From NCBI GenBank assembly GCA_947359465.1, contig OX375877.1:30298407-30362406 (forward strand): DNA of 64,000 bases. The letters run 5' to 3'. Position 1 is the first letter of the stretch, and each line of letters begins with the position of its first letter. Position numbers and translations under genes: made by a program. The notes under the pieces were generated by a model. It searched no databases. It was not told the DNA's origin and saw only the letters and a program-made list of their open reading frames with translations. The stretch is from Metellina segmentata (Eukaryota; Arthropoda; Arachnida; Araneae; Tetragnathidae). Shown here piece by piece: positions 1 through 11,300 of the stretch.

Positions 1-188
1 TTTACAAAATATTTCATTTAAAAGCACTTAGCCCAGATGTTTTCATTATAATGCAGGAAAATTTTAAATGTTTTAAATTAATAACCAATGTATCAGCTAC
101 TGCGTGTTGAAAATTAATCCAAATAATTATGTTCATATCAATGTTATATTTATATAGATTTTATAATATTTTTCTGTTTCAAATTTAG

Positions 189-695
189 GTGGCTATGGTA
201 GAAGTGCAATTGTCAAAGAATGTGCCAACAGCTTTGCTGATAGCTTTCAGCATATGTACCACACTTTTAGTTGCTGTTCATCTGCTTGCTCTGATGATTT
301 CCACCTGTATTTTACCAAATGTTGAGGCTGTGGCCAGCATTCATGGCCTGGCTGCCGTCTCTGAATCTCCCCATGAGAAAATGCATCGTTATATTGAAGC
401 TGCTTGGGCTTGCTCCACCGTTTTTGGGATTTTATTATTCCTTGCAGAGATAGCTATTCTCTGCTGGGTAAAATTTTACGATTTCAGCATACCTGCTGCA
501 GCCGCTGCTACCATCATACTTATTCCTGTTGTAATTATATTCGTTGTGTTTGCAGTGCATTTCTACCGCAAACTTGTTGCACATAAGTATGAAAGATCTA
601 CTCAAGGACTGCGTGAGCTGGAAACTATGGTTACGCAACTGCAAAACAATGGGACAGAGCTAACAACAAATGGGCCATTTGTTATGACTGTGTAA
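189..695 (+). CDS. Orai: Orai calcium-release-activated channel, terminal coding exon
   Basis: Orai forms the hexameric pore of the plasma-membrane store-operated calcium channel and is opened by STIM proteins from the ER. The exon starts after a TTTAG acceptor (AG at 187-188) and reads V-A-M-V-E-V-Q-L. The fifth residue matches the selectivity-filter glutamate (human E106) at the end of TM1. TM2 follows (about residues 15-38, ending [11 protein letters not shown]), then the conserved [11 protein letters not shown] cytosolic turn, TM3 (about 70-95, with the FLAE glutamate matching human E190) and TM4 (about 98-125, ending FAVHFYRKL). A C-terminal amphipathic stretch ([13 protein letters not shown]) fits the STIM-binding coiled coil. 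The TM3-TM4 loop is short, as in other invertebrate Orai proteins. It ends at TAA, 693-695. The cytosolic N-terminus and most of TM1 must be in upstream exons outside the window, so GTG at 189 is an internal valine codon, not a start. Confidence 0.96.
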   Translation: MAMVEVQLSKNVPTALLIAFSICTTLLVAVHLLALMISTCILPNVEAVASIHGLAAVSESPHEKMHRYIEAAWACSTVFGILLFLAEIAILCWVKFYDFSIPAAAAATIILIPVVIIFVVFAVHFYRKLVAHKYERSTQGLRELETMVTQLQNNGTELTTNGPFVMTV

Positions 696-3600
696 AGAGG
701 ATGCATGATACTTTTTTTAAACTTGCATTGAGTGCATTTTTTTGTTTTATATTTATTTTTGTTTATATTTTCTCAGATGTAATCATTTTAACATCCATTT
801 TTATGACAGGCTCATGAAGAAAAAAGGATCAAAATGAATTTAAAAAAAAAATGAATTACAAAAGAAATTAATTAATTTGTAATAAAAATTAAGTTTAAAG
901 AGGTCTAACTATATAAATAGACAGTACCAACAATGGAAAGTTATTTGTTTAAATATATTTTTGTGCTGATATAGTTTATTCACAGAAGATGTTTTAAGAA
1001 AGGTTTATAATTACAATTACTAATTGAAAAACTGTGGTGATAGTTTTCTTATGAAACACTAGTGACTAGATATAAACTAGAATGAGTGGTGTGGCTAATG
1101 TTTCCTTTTAGGAAATTTTCACCATCACATTTTGATTTTGAAATGTATGTTAAGATTGGGAATAGTTCCTGCAATGTTATAAGAGTAGATTGATTTTATT
1201 TTTGGATTCTAGAACTACGTGTTTCTTTAATCAAGTTATTTAATAGTGAGCTCTGTTTAAAAGTTTTTTGATTGATGTTTCCCAATTTTAAAATCGAATC
1301 CTCAAAAATAGTTCATATACTAGTAGAAATAGCTTTAAAGTGATAAAGTAAAAACTGTCTGAGTAGAAAAACCATTTAATTTTATTCAACATCAAAATCA
1401 GTATTACTATCATGAATCCTTGTGACTACCATACAAATCCATTCAAGTTTTCTAAAACAGGTAAATTAAACTTGAATGTGTATTTGTCTATTTTGTTTTG
1501 TATTGATTAATCACATACAGTTACATTATAGTAACTGTTTACTCAAAAATTTTAAACTCTTGAATTCAACATATTGCAAAACAAGCAGTATTTATAATTG
1601 TGATACAAATTGTATGATTTGTTAAGTATTTTGTTGAGGTTATAAGTATGTAAACATTTTGGAAAGGTAATTCAAAATAAATAATGTTTTCAATTTTATT
1701 TTTAAACTTAAATTATGTTAGATATTTAAAGTAAAAGAAAATTTAAAAAAAGCTAGATATATTATTGACTTAAGTATACCCAATATTCACTAGGTGAGCT
1801 GTGAACATTATTTAAAACAAATAAATTCTTTTTTTTAAATTGTATTCTGCCCTGTGATTAAAAACTATCTGTGATGTCTGTTTTTTCAGTTTATAATTAG
1901 AAATATGCCATTTAATTTGCATTTACAAGTTACTCTGAATCAGTATTTTTTTTTCTGTAATTTAAAATGTCTACCAAATTATGATTTGCAAGAGAATTTG
2001 TGCAATTAATTAGTCAAACCCTTATTAAAAGAAGTTGGATTGTATTTGCAAAGCAGTTGTTTACATAAAAAATTTTAATTTTATAATGAGCTAACTGTTT
2101 ACTTATTCATTTTCATCCATTACTTCAAAATAATACTGTTCATAATGATTTGTAGGGAAAAAAATTTGTCTGTTTGAAACAGTTTTTTAATGTATCTTAT
2201 ATTACATCTTTGTAAAGCATAAAAAATATCTTCTCGTAAGTCTTCAATGTGACCTCATTTATCATTTTCATCCTTTTTACTATATTGTTGTGATTTCTGT
2301 ATCCAAATTACCTAAAAATGGAATAAGATTCCTGATTCTTATCTAGATATATATGCATTATTACAATTGACAGCTGCTGAACAGGTAACAAGTTCCAACA
2401 ACATATTCAAAATAGTTCTTTATGAAAGAAAGGCTATTAATATCTGAAAATTATGAGAATAAAGTTGTGGAATTGTTTACATGAAGAGAAAATCTTTGTT
2501 AAATATAAAATGAACTTTGCTATTTGGTCATATTTTTGTCATATAATTTTTTATATAGAAACCTGTCATTGTAATACACATTTGGCGCTATATCGCTTTT
2601 TTACTAGTCCCCAATTAATTTTTATTTTTAAAACAGCAAAGGAAATTTTAATAGATTTCTTTAGAATTGGTTATTTGAAGGTCACTTGTTTTACACAATT
2701 GTCATAAACAGATTTGTAATAAAAACACTTTTTGGTGTCTTAAAAGCATGGAGAAGAATAAATTGATTTTCAAAAATATTCTACTGTATTTCGTTTCATC
2801 TTAGTAAGTTCTAGTATTGAAATTTTGTTTAACTCGTGGTTTGCCTGTTTTAAAAAATGTAATTCAATGTGCAATTTGTCTTTTTTCATAGTGTCTTGAT
2901 GCTTTCTAATTTACGCTTATATGTCTCCCAAGAAGTTCTTTGAAAGGTTACTGTAACTCCCTTTCCATTTAAAAATTCTGTAACTAGAGAAATTCAAAAA
3001 ATAGATGTTCTATAAATAATGGTTCGACTGATTTTCAGAGTATCCTTTTTAGAATCTCAAAATTTTGCATTTGTTATGGAAAGACTGCTTGGTTCCAATC
3101 ATAGTTTCATAAATCCAGTTCCAATCTCAAACCTTGCAGCTTCACTAAACTTCAAACAACAAAATATACAACAAAAACAAAGGCTGCAAGAGCTTGTTTC
3201 AGTAACACCACAAGAAAATGTAGAGTTTTTAGAGATTCTAGAAAGAAGAGAGAAAATTTATTAGATTTTTACAAAAGAGAAAGTCATATGGAATTTCTAG
3301 TTTGTATTTTAGTTTTTCAAAAGTAAGATTTAATATGTGAGCACACACACATACTTAATATATCTTGTAGGAGGCATTAAATTAAATTTGTGGCACTCAT
3401 TAGAAAGATGTTTTGCTTATGAAATTAAGTATTGATGAAAATATTTTTGCTATGCATATATTATAACATACTGAATCAAAATAATTGGCCAAAGTTTATG
3501 ACACACAAATAAAGTAATACAATCTATCTTGTTTTAAATACGTATTTTAGTGTACATTTGCCTGATGTCCTTTTACTATCAGTGTGTGTGATGTTGGATA

Positions 3601-5387
3601 CTAGTCCAATAGGTGAGGCAATATTTACAATGGTATGTTGTCAAATTTTGAAATTATATTTTGATATTATATTGTTCTTTATTATGTCAAAATAATTTAT
3701 CTATTTTTTGCCTTACCTATTTGATATGAACCATTGAATTTTCGTCTTTCCCTCAATATACAAAACCAACATTTTGATGGCTGTTCTTAACTCGGGATGT
3801 ATTAGTGATATTCTAGATCTTCAGTTCTTTGAGGTTTAAAATGCCTTTTGCATGTTTCATTATGTGGCTAAATTGTTTTAATATGAATGTATATTTTAAA
3901 GATTTATACTCTTTTTTTTTTATTATTATTTGTTGTATATGAAAATAAATCTACTTAAGTTACAGCTTTGTTTTATTCTCCCTAAGTTTATTTCATTGTA
4001 GACTTTGGACAAACCCCATTAAAAACAGAAAATCAGTTAAATATGCAACACATGCCTGCCAACAGTAAACATGCCATCCAATATATTTCCAACAGTGTGG
4101 TGGTACATTGTCCATCAAATATGTTGTTGTTACTAATCCCCAACATGGTCTCTTTAAATTAGACCCGTCCATAACCCCCAAAAAAGTCCAAGAAAAGTAG
4201 AGGTTCCAAAAAAAACCTTGTCCATTGTAAAGTCAATACATTTTAAAATAATCAAATATATTATACTATCCAACCATTCATACTAAAGTCAAATATTATA
4301 TCGAGTTAAGCTACTGAATAATAGAAGAAAAAAAAAGTCTCGACAATCTGATGTTGGGAGCACCTAAAAGCTAATAAATTAATCCCATTTTCTCAAATAC
4401 CATTGGTCATCTGATAATATAGAAGAGCTAGGTGAATTTAGATGAAAACGAAAGCTGACCAGCAATTGGACGTTTCCTTTGTCAAAATTTCATGGAATTT
4501 GACCTTGTAAACGTTGGCAGGTGTGTAGCAGTGAAGACTAAGCTCTTAATTGAATAACTTAAAATTGTTTCAATCTAACTTAGTTGTGCCAATTACATTT
4601 TTACTTAAAATTTCAATGAAACTTTTTAGTAAGTAGAAATTTGTCCTTTGTTGTGCTTTTGATTGATTTGAAATCTCAGGCCATATATTTATGCCTACCA
4701 CTCAATTTGTGCAATATGCAATTGACACTAATTTTTCATGTAATATGAATTTGATGTGTTTAAGTTGTAACTACATGAATGAATTCTGGTGTTTAGTTTT
4801 GTCTAAAGGAATTGTTTGTGTACTAGTTATATTTTTCAAACTGCTTATTTTGCCCGAAAAGCTTAATATTCTTCTATCTTATTTTATGCTATATGAAATT
4901 GATTTTAAAATAAAATTTATCATGTTTCAAACATGTTCGACTCATTTTATTAAGAACTATTTGCATTTAAAAGTTCTAGGTATTTACCTATTTTATGAAT
5001 GACATTTACTTTCAGTAAGATTTTAATGGCAATTATTTCATAATTTTTACCTTCATGAGACTTTCTTCAACAGCTATTGAATTCTGCAGTGCTTTACTTT
5101 CTGTATTAGCTTATAAACTAGTCAGTTGAATATTCCACAAGCTATGTGGAATAATTTAGTAGTAATCTTGAACCATGGTCAGATACATCAATATGAAAAA
5201 GACATTGAAAAATCCTCTAAGAAATTTAAATTTTGAAATTAAAGAACGAAAATTTTCCAATTCTGTCGGAATTTGCCGTATTTCCAGCTATTGAATATAC
5301 TATTGTTGACAAACAGTAGCATTGAAATATTTTTATTAGCAAAATATACTAGGCCAAAATATGTTCATATGTAGTTTTTATTTCTAA
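696..5387. other. AT-rich Orai 3' UTR and intergenic region
   Basis: Very AT-rich, with many short homopolymers. AATAAA-like hexamers are frequent (for example near 883, 1676, 2717 and 2754), so the Orai polyadenylation site cannot be chosen from sequence alone. Apart from the small open frame at 3034-3264, no recognisable gene or mobile element was seen. Confidence 0.5.
3034..3264 (+). other. Exon-like open frame of unknown identity
   Basis: An open frame ends at TAG at 3262-3264 and follows an acceptor-like TTTTCAG at about 3033-3039. The translation is hydrophilic and Gln/Asn-rich (for example KQQNIQQKQRLQELVSV). Its composition looks more coding-like than the AT-rich flanks. It lies downstream of Orai on the same strand and is not part of the Orai family. 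I do not recognise it. It may be a short terminal exon, a decayed gene fragment or chance. Confidence 0.22.
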
Positions 5388-5744
5388 CTAGTTAAATAAC
5401 CCGGCGTTGCTCGGGTTTTAAGTGTGACCGCAACTTTTCCATGTTAATTCAAATACACAAACCCTGTTGAACATATTTTCTAGCACGGCAGCTAAAATAC
5501 GACTTTGACATTTCCCTGTTAACTCAAATACACAAACCCTATAGAACATGCTTACATGTCCATAAAACAAACTTTAGTTTTTAAAATTGAGGCTTCAAGG
5601 GGCACTTTTAGGACTACCTGTGTCCATTTTAATGGCAACAGATTGATCTGAAGACAGGAAAGAAATAGCCTGTTTTCTGCAGTGTTCTACAGTATAATTG
5701 TACCAAATTTGGTGTGGATTGGTCAAACAGTGTAGAAATATTCT
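5388..5744 (-). mobile_element. Helitron 3'-terminal fragment
   Basis: Read on the minus strand, the left boundary ends in a short hairpin (CCCGAGCAACGCCGGG) followed by CTAG and then a flanking T. This is the hairpin-CTRR end and A/T insertion rule of Helitrons. The body contains a CCAAATTTGGTGTGGATTGG motif at 5702-5721. It is cut off on its right by the non-LTR sequence at 5745. Confidence 0.6.
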
Positions 5745-6027
5745 ATTATTCTATCTGTCGTCCCACTTGATATCTTTATCAGCGGTGCTGCCAGAAGAAG
5801 TTCCTACAGACTGGAAAACGCTGGACTGTGGATGGATTTTGCCAGCCAAAAGTCCCACACCAGTATTAACCAAAAATTCTTTGACCCTATACTTTTGATG
5901 CCCTCTGACATCATGGAGACAAGATTCCTCTTTCAAAGACCCTTTGAGGTACTTATTGACCTAAGAGAGGAATGGAAAGAGGAAAACTACAAGCTCACAA
6001 ATGGAGACATTGTGTGGTACACAGATG
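5745..6027 (+). repeat. 283-bp duplicate of LINE connection/RNase H-start segment
   Basis: By eye this is base-for-base identical to 6369-6651 (offset 624). It encodes the stretch from the end of the RT-proximal region to the first RNase H motif (WYTD). It lies upstream of the main element body, in the wrong order relative to normal LINE structure. Confidence 0.9.
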
Positions 6028-6110
6028 CTACCGGGCGCGTCGGCAGGTGGCGGATAGCCGAAAGTCCTGAGCCGAAACATACTCAGGATATCCCCGAAAT
6101 TGAATGATAT
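6028..6110 (+). other. GC-rich filler between the two LINE segments
   Basis: About 83 bp, richer in G+C than its surroundings. It begins just where the upstream duplicate diverges from the downstream copy. The frame remains open until TGA at 6105-6107 and then continues in the same frame into the main element. The source is unknown; it could be the 5' UTR of the LINE or captured sequence. Confidence 0.5.
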
Positions 6111-7556
6111 TTGAAAAGTAAAATTAAACAAGCAAAAGTTGGACTTCTACGATGTAGAAGAGTTCTTGGTAAATCATGGGGTCTAAGGCCAAAGATGACC
6201 TATTGGCTATACACTATGGCTGTTAGACCCATTGTGACCTATGCGGCTGTGGTCTGGTGGAAAAAGACGGAACAATTGACTGTCAAGACCAAGCTAGACA
6301 GTCTTCAAAGAGCTGCCTGCCTGAGTATAACAGGTGCTATGTCCTCCACTCCCACCAGAGCCATGGAAATTATTCTATCTGTCGTCCCACTTGATATCTT
6401 TATCAGCGGTGCTGCCAGAAGAAGTTCCTACAGACTGGAAAACGCTGGACTGTGGATGGATTTTGCCAGCCAAAAGTCCCACACCAGTATTAACCAAAAA
6501 TTCTTTGACCCTATACTTTTGATGCCCTCTGACATCATGGAGACAAGATTCCTCTTTCAAAGACCCTTTGAGGTACTTATTGACCTAAGAGAGGAATGGA
6601 AAGAGGAAAACTACAAGCTCACAAATGGAGACATTGTGTGGTACACAGATGGCTCCAGACAAAACGAAAAGGCAGGTGCTGGAATATGTAGGATCAGACC
6701 TAAGGCAAGGATTTCCCGAAAATTAGGAAAACATGCCACAGTATTTCAAGCGGAACTGCTTGCTATCATCTACTGTCTACAAGAATGTTCTAGAAGATCC
6801 TACTCAAATAGGAAAATCTACATATTCAGTGACAGTCAAGCAGCCTTAAAGGCAATAAACTCATTCCAAATAAGCTCCAAACTTGTTTGGGAATGTAGGA
6901 ACCTTCTACATGACTTGGGGACCCATAATAGGATCTTTCTTACTTGGGTACCAGGGCATACTGGTGTAGAAGGAAACGAAAATGCAGATAAGTTAGCCAA
7001 ACTGGGGACTGCAGACCTACCTTTAAGCCCTGAGCCTTTTTGCGGGATCTCTAAGACTACCGCAAAAAGGGTGATAGGAGAAAGAATGCTTAACGAAACT
7101 ACAAAAAAGTGGAAGCAAACCACCGATCAAAAACATGCAAGGCTTGTGATTCAAGAACCTTCTATGAAAACATCTTCTCAGATCCTTCGTCTTAGCAGGG
7201 ATAAGATGAGGGTGATAGTTGGATTTCTCACAGGCCACTATCACCTAAGAAAACACCTTCATAGGATGGGAATCTTTAAAGAACCTCTATGCAGAAAATG
7301 CAATATGGTGGAGGAAACTGCCCACCACATACTTTTTGAATGTGAAGCTCTGCTTCACATAACGCACTCAAGTCAAGGTCTTGGAACAGAACTTGATACA
7401 ATTCACGAAGAACCTGTCAAAAGCTTTTTGGCCTTTCTCAAGGAATCTGGCCTTCTCTGACAGGAGTATCGTAAAACAATGGGGTTTGGTGCAATATTCC
7501 CTAGTGGAATCAGCACCTAGGGCTTTCCTGACCTCCCCACTCTATATGACTATGAC
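6111..7556 (+). mobile_element. 5'-truncated non-LTR retrotransposon with RNase H domain
   Basis: A long open frame to TGA at 7458-7460 encodes the end of a reverse transcriptase and a complete RNase H domain. The C-terminal thumb region reads RPIVTYAAVVWWKK. RNase H has WYTDGS (first Asp), an AELLAI segment (Glu), SDSQAALKAI (Asp) and WVPGHTGVEGNENAD (His and final Asp). A Cys/His cluster follows (CRKCN, then HHILFEC). This layout is typical of I, R1, LOA or jockey-like arthropod LINEs; I cannot choose the clade. The endonuclease and RT catalytic domains are absent, so the copy is dead on arrival despite its intact frame. The 3' end has a short TATGAC repeat at about 7542-7556, which may be the tail. 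The open frame suggests a recent insertion. Confidence 0.9.
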
Positions 7557-8289
7557 TATATGCTTGAAGTCAAAAATCGATAACAATTATGGAAAATCGA
7601 TTCTGGTTGGCATCTTTGCTGAAAGCAATTTAAATTTTCAAAACAGCATTGACTTTCGGTGATTTTCAATAAAGTTTTGAAATTTATAGCTTCTTTGTAG
7701 ATACCCCTAGTCACCAACAGCACATTAGAAAATAAAAATAAGTGACTAGTCCCAAGGAGTCTAGTGTATACGAAAATATAGTGGTCTGTCGTGCGTGCCC
7801 CGTCCCGCAAATGGCAATAACTAGATCAGAAATGCTGCGCAACACACTTTCTTTTAGGACCTGCGGATGTAAATGGCCAAAGATTTAACGGGGACAGATT
7901 ATTGTGTTTGTAATTGGGAGGCACAGAAACCAAAAACAACTCCAGTATATGCTGATACGAACTTCCAAATTCTTGACCGAAATTAATTTTTGACAACTTG
8001 CCAAAAGTAAGGTTTGGGAGTTTGAAGCTTATTTAAAAAGAAAACATGTGTACACGCGCTTTCTCATAGCTACTGGTCCTGTGGACCATCCATATTTCTA
8101 ATCTACTGACCAAGGTTGAAATTAGTAGTAAAAGTTGTGTGGCAGCCCTGAAATTACTGTACATACCATAATATATTTTAAACTAAGCTTTATGAATTTA
8201 ACAGATTTCTTTGACAAAATATGCACTTTAAACATATTTTTAAAGATGCCACAGTTTAAGCACATATAACAAAATATTGGTTTTAATTA
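7557..8289. other. Unclassified sequence downstream of C1QBP
   Basis: No gene seen. It may include the remainder of the Helitron interrupted by the LINE, but no matching 5' terminus could be read. Confidence 0.3.
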
Positions 8290-8341
8290 TTTATTCTAAG
8301 AAATACATATTCGTTAGTGATCAACTACAATCAACTTTATT
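8290..8341 (-). terminator. C1QBP polyadenylation signals
   Basis: Two AATAAA hexamers on the minus strand, at 8336-8341 and 8290-8295, lie about 46 and 92 bases past the C1QBP stop codon. Either fits a short 3' UTR. Confidence 0.55.
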
Positions 8342-8386
8342 ACAGACTTATGATACGATGAGGATTGGTTAACAAAACATCTCAAT

Positions 8387-11300
8387 TTACTGTTTCTCAA
8401 CAAATGATTTCATTCCTTTCAAGAAATTAATGTACAACTTGTGTTCATATGAGGTAAAAAATTTGATCATTTGATCTGCACATCCATTGGAAATTCCTCT
8501 TTCTTCCAAGAAATTCATAAGTAAATCATAGAGGTACTGAAAAGAAATACAATTCAATAAATACAGAGATGGCATATAAATTTTCAGTCAATTTATCTAG
8601 TAATAACCTTGGCTTTGTTAAAAATGAGTAATCTTACACATTATGAACAAAAATTTTAAAACACAAGTAAACTGATTGAAAAGAACATTAAGCTAAATAA
8701 TAGTTTGAAATCAAGTTACATTGCATTGAAAAGTTAATGGCATATTGAATTCATATTTTGCTGATTATATGAAATTTGAATATCCGATTCGGTAAAAAGT
8801 AGACGTTGTTTGGGCAATGTAGAATGTTTTGCATCTTAATACTTTTTATCAATATTTTGGGATGCTGAAGGGGATGTATATGCATACAGACAACTGCATT
8901 TCTATTTTTAACATAAACAAAAAAATCTTAAACAAAAAGACTGATTCCAAATTTTATAGAACAAATCCTCTTATTGTAAATGCATTTTTGTTCTTTTATA
9001 GAACAAATCCTCTTATTGTAAATGCATTTTTGTTCTTTTATAGAACAAATCCTCTTACTGTAAATGCATTTTTGTTCATCTTCTATATTTTATTTTAAAA
9101 TACCAAAGAATAAAATAATTTGTAACGAAATCCACCCAGATTGATTAAAGTTTCTTTAGTGCAGTCTTTAGTTATTTAATTAACTAGGGAGCTCTATCCC
9201 CTGCTCGCATGCCACACAATCGTATTTAGTTAGCTTTGCAAACTACACTTTTCAACAATGAGGGTGAGGGGATTCCTTCACAATCCATCCCCATTTGAAT
9301 TGCTGCTGGATTGATCCCAGACCTCTAGTACGACGTTAATTGAAGGTTCTCTTCCCATTGTGATATTTATCACAAAGATAAAGCACAAGTTACAGATCAA
9401 GCTTTAAAGAATAAATATTAAATATGCAACATTAAAGGGGGGGAGGGAAAGGACACTAAAATCTAAGGAATAAATATTAAGTATACAACTTTAAGGAGCC
9501 AAAAAGTTCACTAAAATCTATCTTAAGGAGAAAAAAAAGAAACTGTTTTCTCCGATACCACATAGAAATACCGAATTGTATATCTGTTTTAGCTGATCAG
9601 TGTTGTTTGTTGTAATGGTACTTTTTTTTTAAAGATATTTATATTTGACTTTTGCTATGGAAACAGCGACCGAATTTGCCGGTTCTTCTGAAAACATTGC
9701 CTATTTTCTAGCACATGCTCTTAAATTTTATATGTGAATGAATTAATTTAAAAGTATAACTGTGTTTATCGTCTGCGCGTGCTCCAAATACATTAGCCCG
9801 TTGAACCACAAGACTCGCTATCTACCAATCACAAAGCGAATAAACCTGAAAAAGATTGAAATATTTTCTTTTATAATAGAAAGAAAATGTTCCCCGCCTT
9901 TATCTATACCTATAAAACAGCACTAAGAATAATGTGACATTTTTACATATAATTTATTCCTCTAAGCTCAGATTTTCAAACTGAGTCATGGTCTGTGAGG
10001 GGAGCAACATATTGCTTGACTTGGTTGCTTTGTTTCATGATAGAAAATGCACTAAAATGACAGGACTCGACTACTGGGCTGTCAAACAGTGACGACCTTT
10101 AGCAAATCGAAATGGTGCTTCCTGACTCGTATTCTACTCTCAACCTAACATAACTCCACCCACTAGCCTGCCTGTAGCCATTGAAAAGGGCAGGATCTCA
10201 TTTTCAATACGGGATGCTTGAAGAAGTGCATTTAAGTTTGTCATGCAATGCTTAGCTTAATGCCAAATTGGAGCAACTTAATGACAAATTGAATATATAT
10301 TTATGATTTTTTTACTTGCTGCTGAAGATACACACACTAGTCAATGAATTAGAAACCTGTGATCAATATTTCATTGGATCTTCTTTAGCACAGATATAGC
10401 ATATATGGATTTAGGAATAGATTCTACAAGATTCTGAAGTGCATTTAACAGAGAATACCATGCATCGTATGCACAGATCTTAAAATCCTTGAAACTGGAT
10501 GTCAGGGGAGATGGCTGTCAGATGTGCCTTGTCCCCAAATCACTCACTCCTTTCAACGTCCTATCTCAAAAATCGATGATTTTTAGTTAAGCCTGCTTTC
10601 AGAATGCCCTGAAAGAGTAGTATATTCCTGCAAGATCGTCATATCTCACCGCTCAATATTTAACAGCTAGAGTGCAGAAGTAATATTTATTTTTAATACA
10701 TTTTATTCGACTTTTAAACTTTAAAATCACTCTCCTGAAAAATTATGTTTTATGAGATATGACATTTGAAAGGAGTGAGCGAAATGTCTTCTATAGGGTT
10801 AAGATCCTGGCTATGTGGTAGCCAGGGAAGATGTTGGAATTCAGACCGATGTTCCGTAAACCATTCAAACAGTGCATGTGCAATGTATGGTTGCATTATC
10901 GTCTATGAAAGATCTGTCATGTTCAGAGTAAAAATCAACATTGCAGGATGCACATGATCTACCAGGATGTTTAAGTATTGCATGGTTGACTGTCTATCAG
11001 AAACACCGAGACCTGTTCCAAACCAGCAGAACATGCCCCACACCATGATACTCCCACCAGAACCTTGAACTGTGAAAACATTGCTTCATGGGGTTCTTGC
11101 CAAAATCTATGCCTTTCATAGTTGCAAAACAAGGTGTAACATGATTTGTCTGACATCACCTTTTTCCAAAACTCTGATGTCCAGTTATATATTTCTAGAC
11201 ACCACTACGCAAACTGATGTTCCTTGCAGATATTAGAGGTATTCTTACTGGCATGCAACTGCCCGTAACGATCCTGTGCTTTCTTTTGCAACAAGATCGG

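Noticed and set aside
8829..9098. 89-codon open frame on the plus strand
   Set aside because: Its openness comes from the 42-bp tandem repeat, and it lies in a C1QBP intron.
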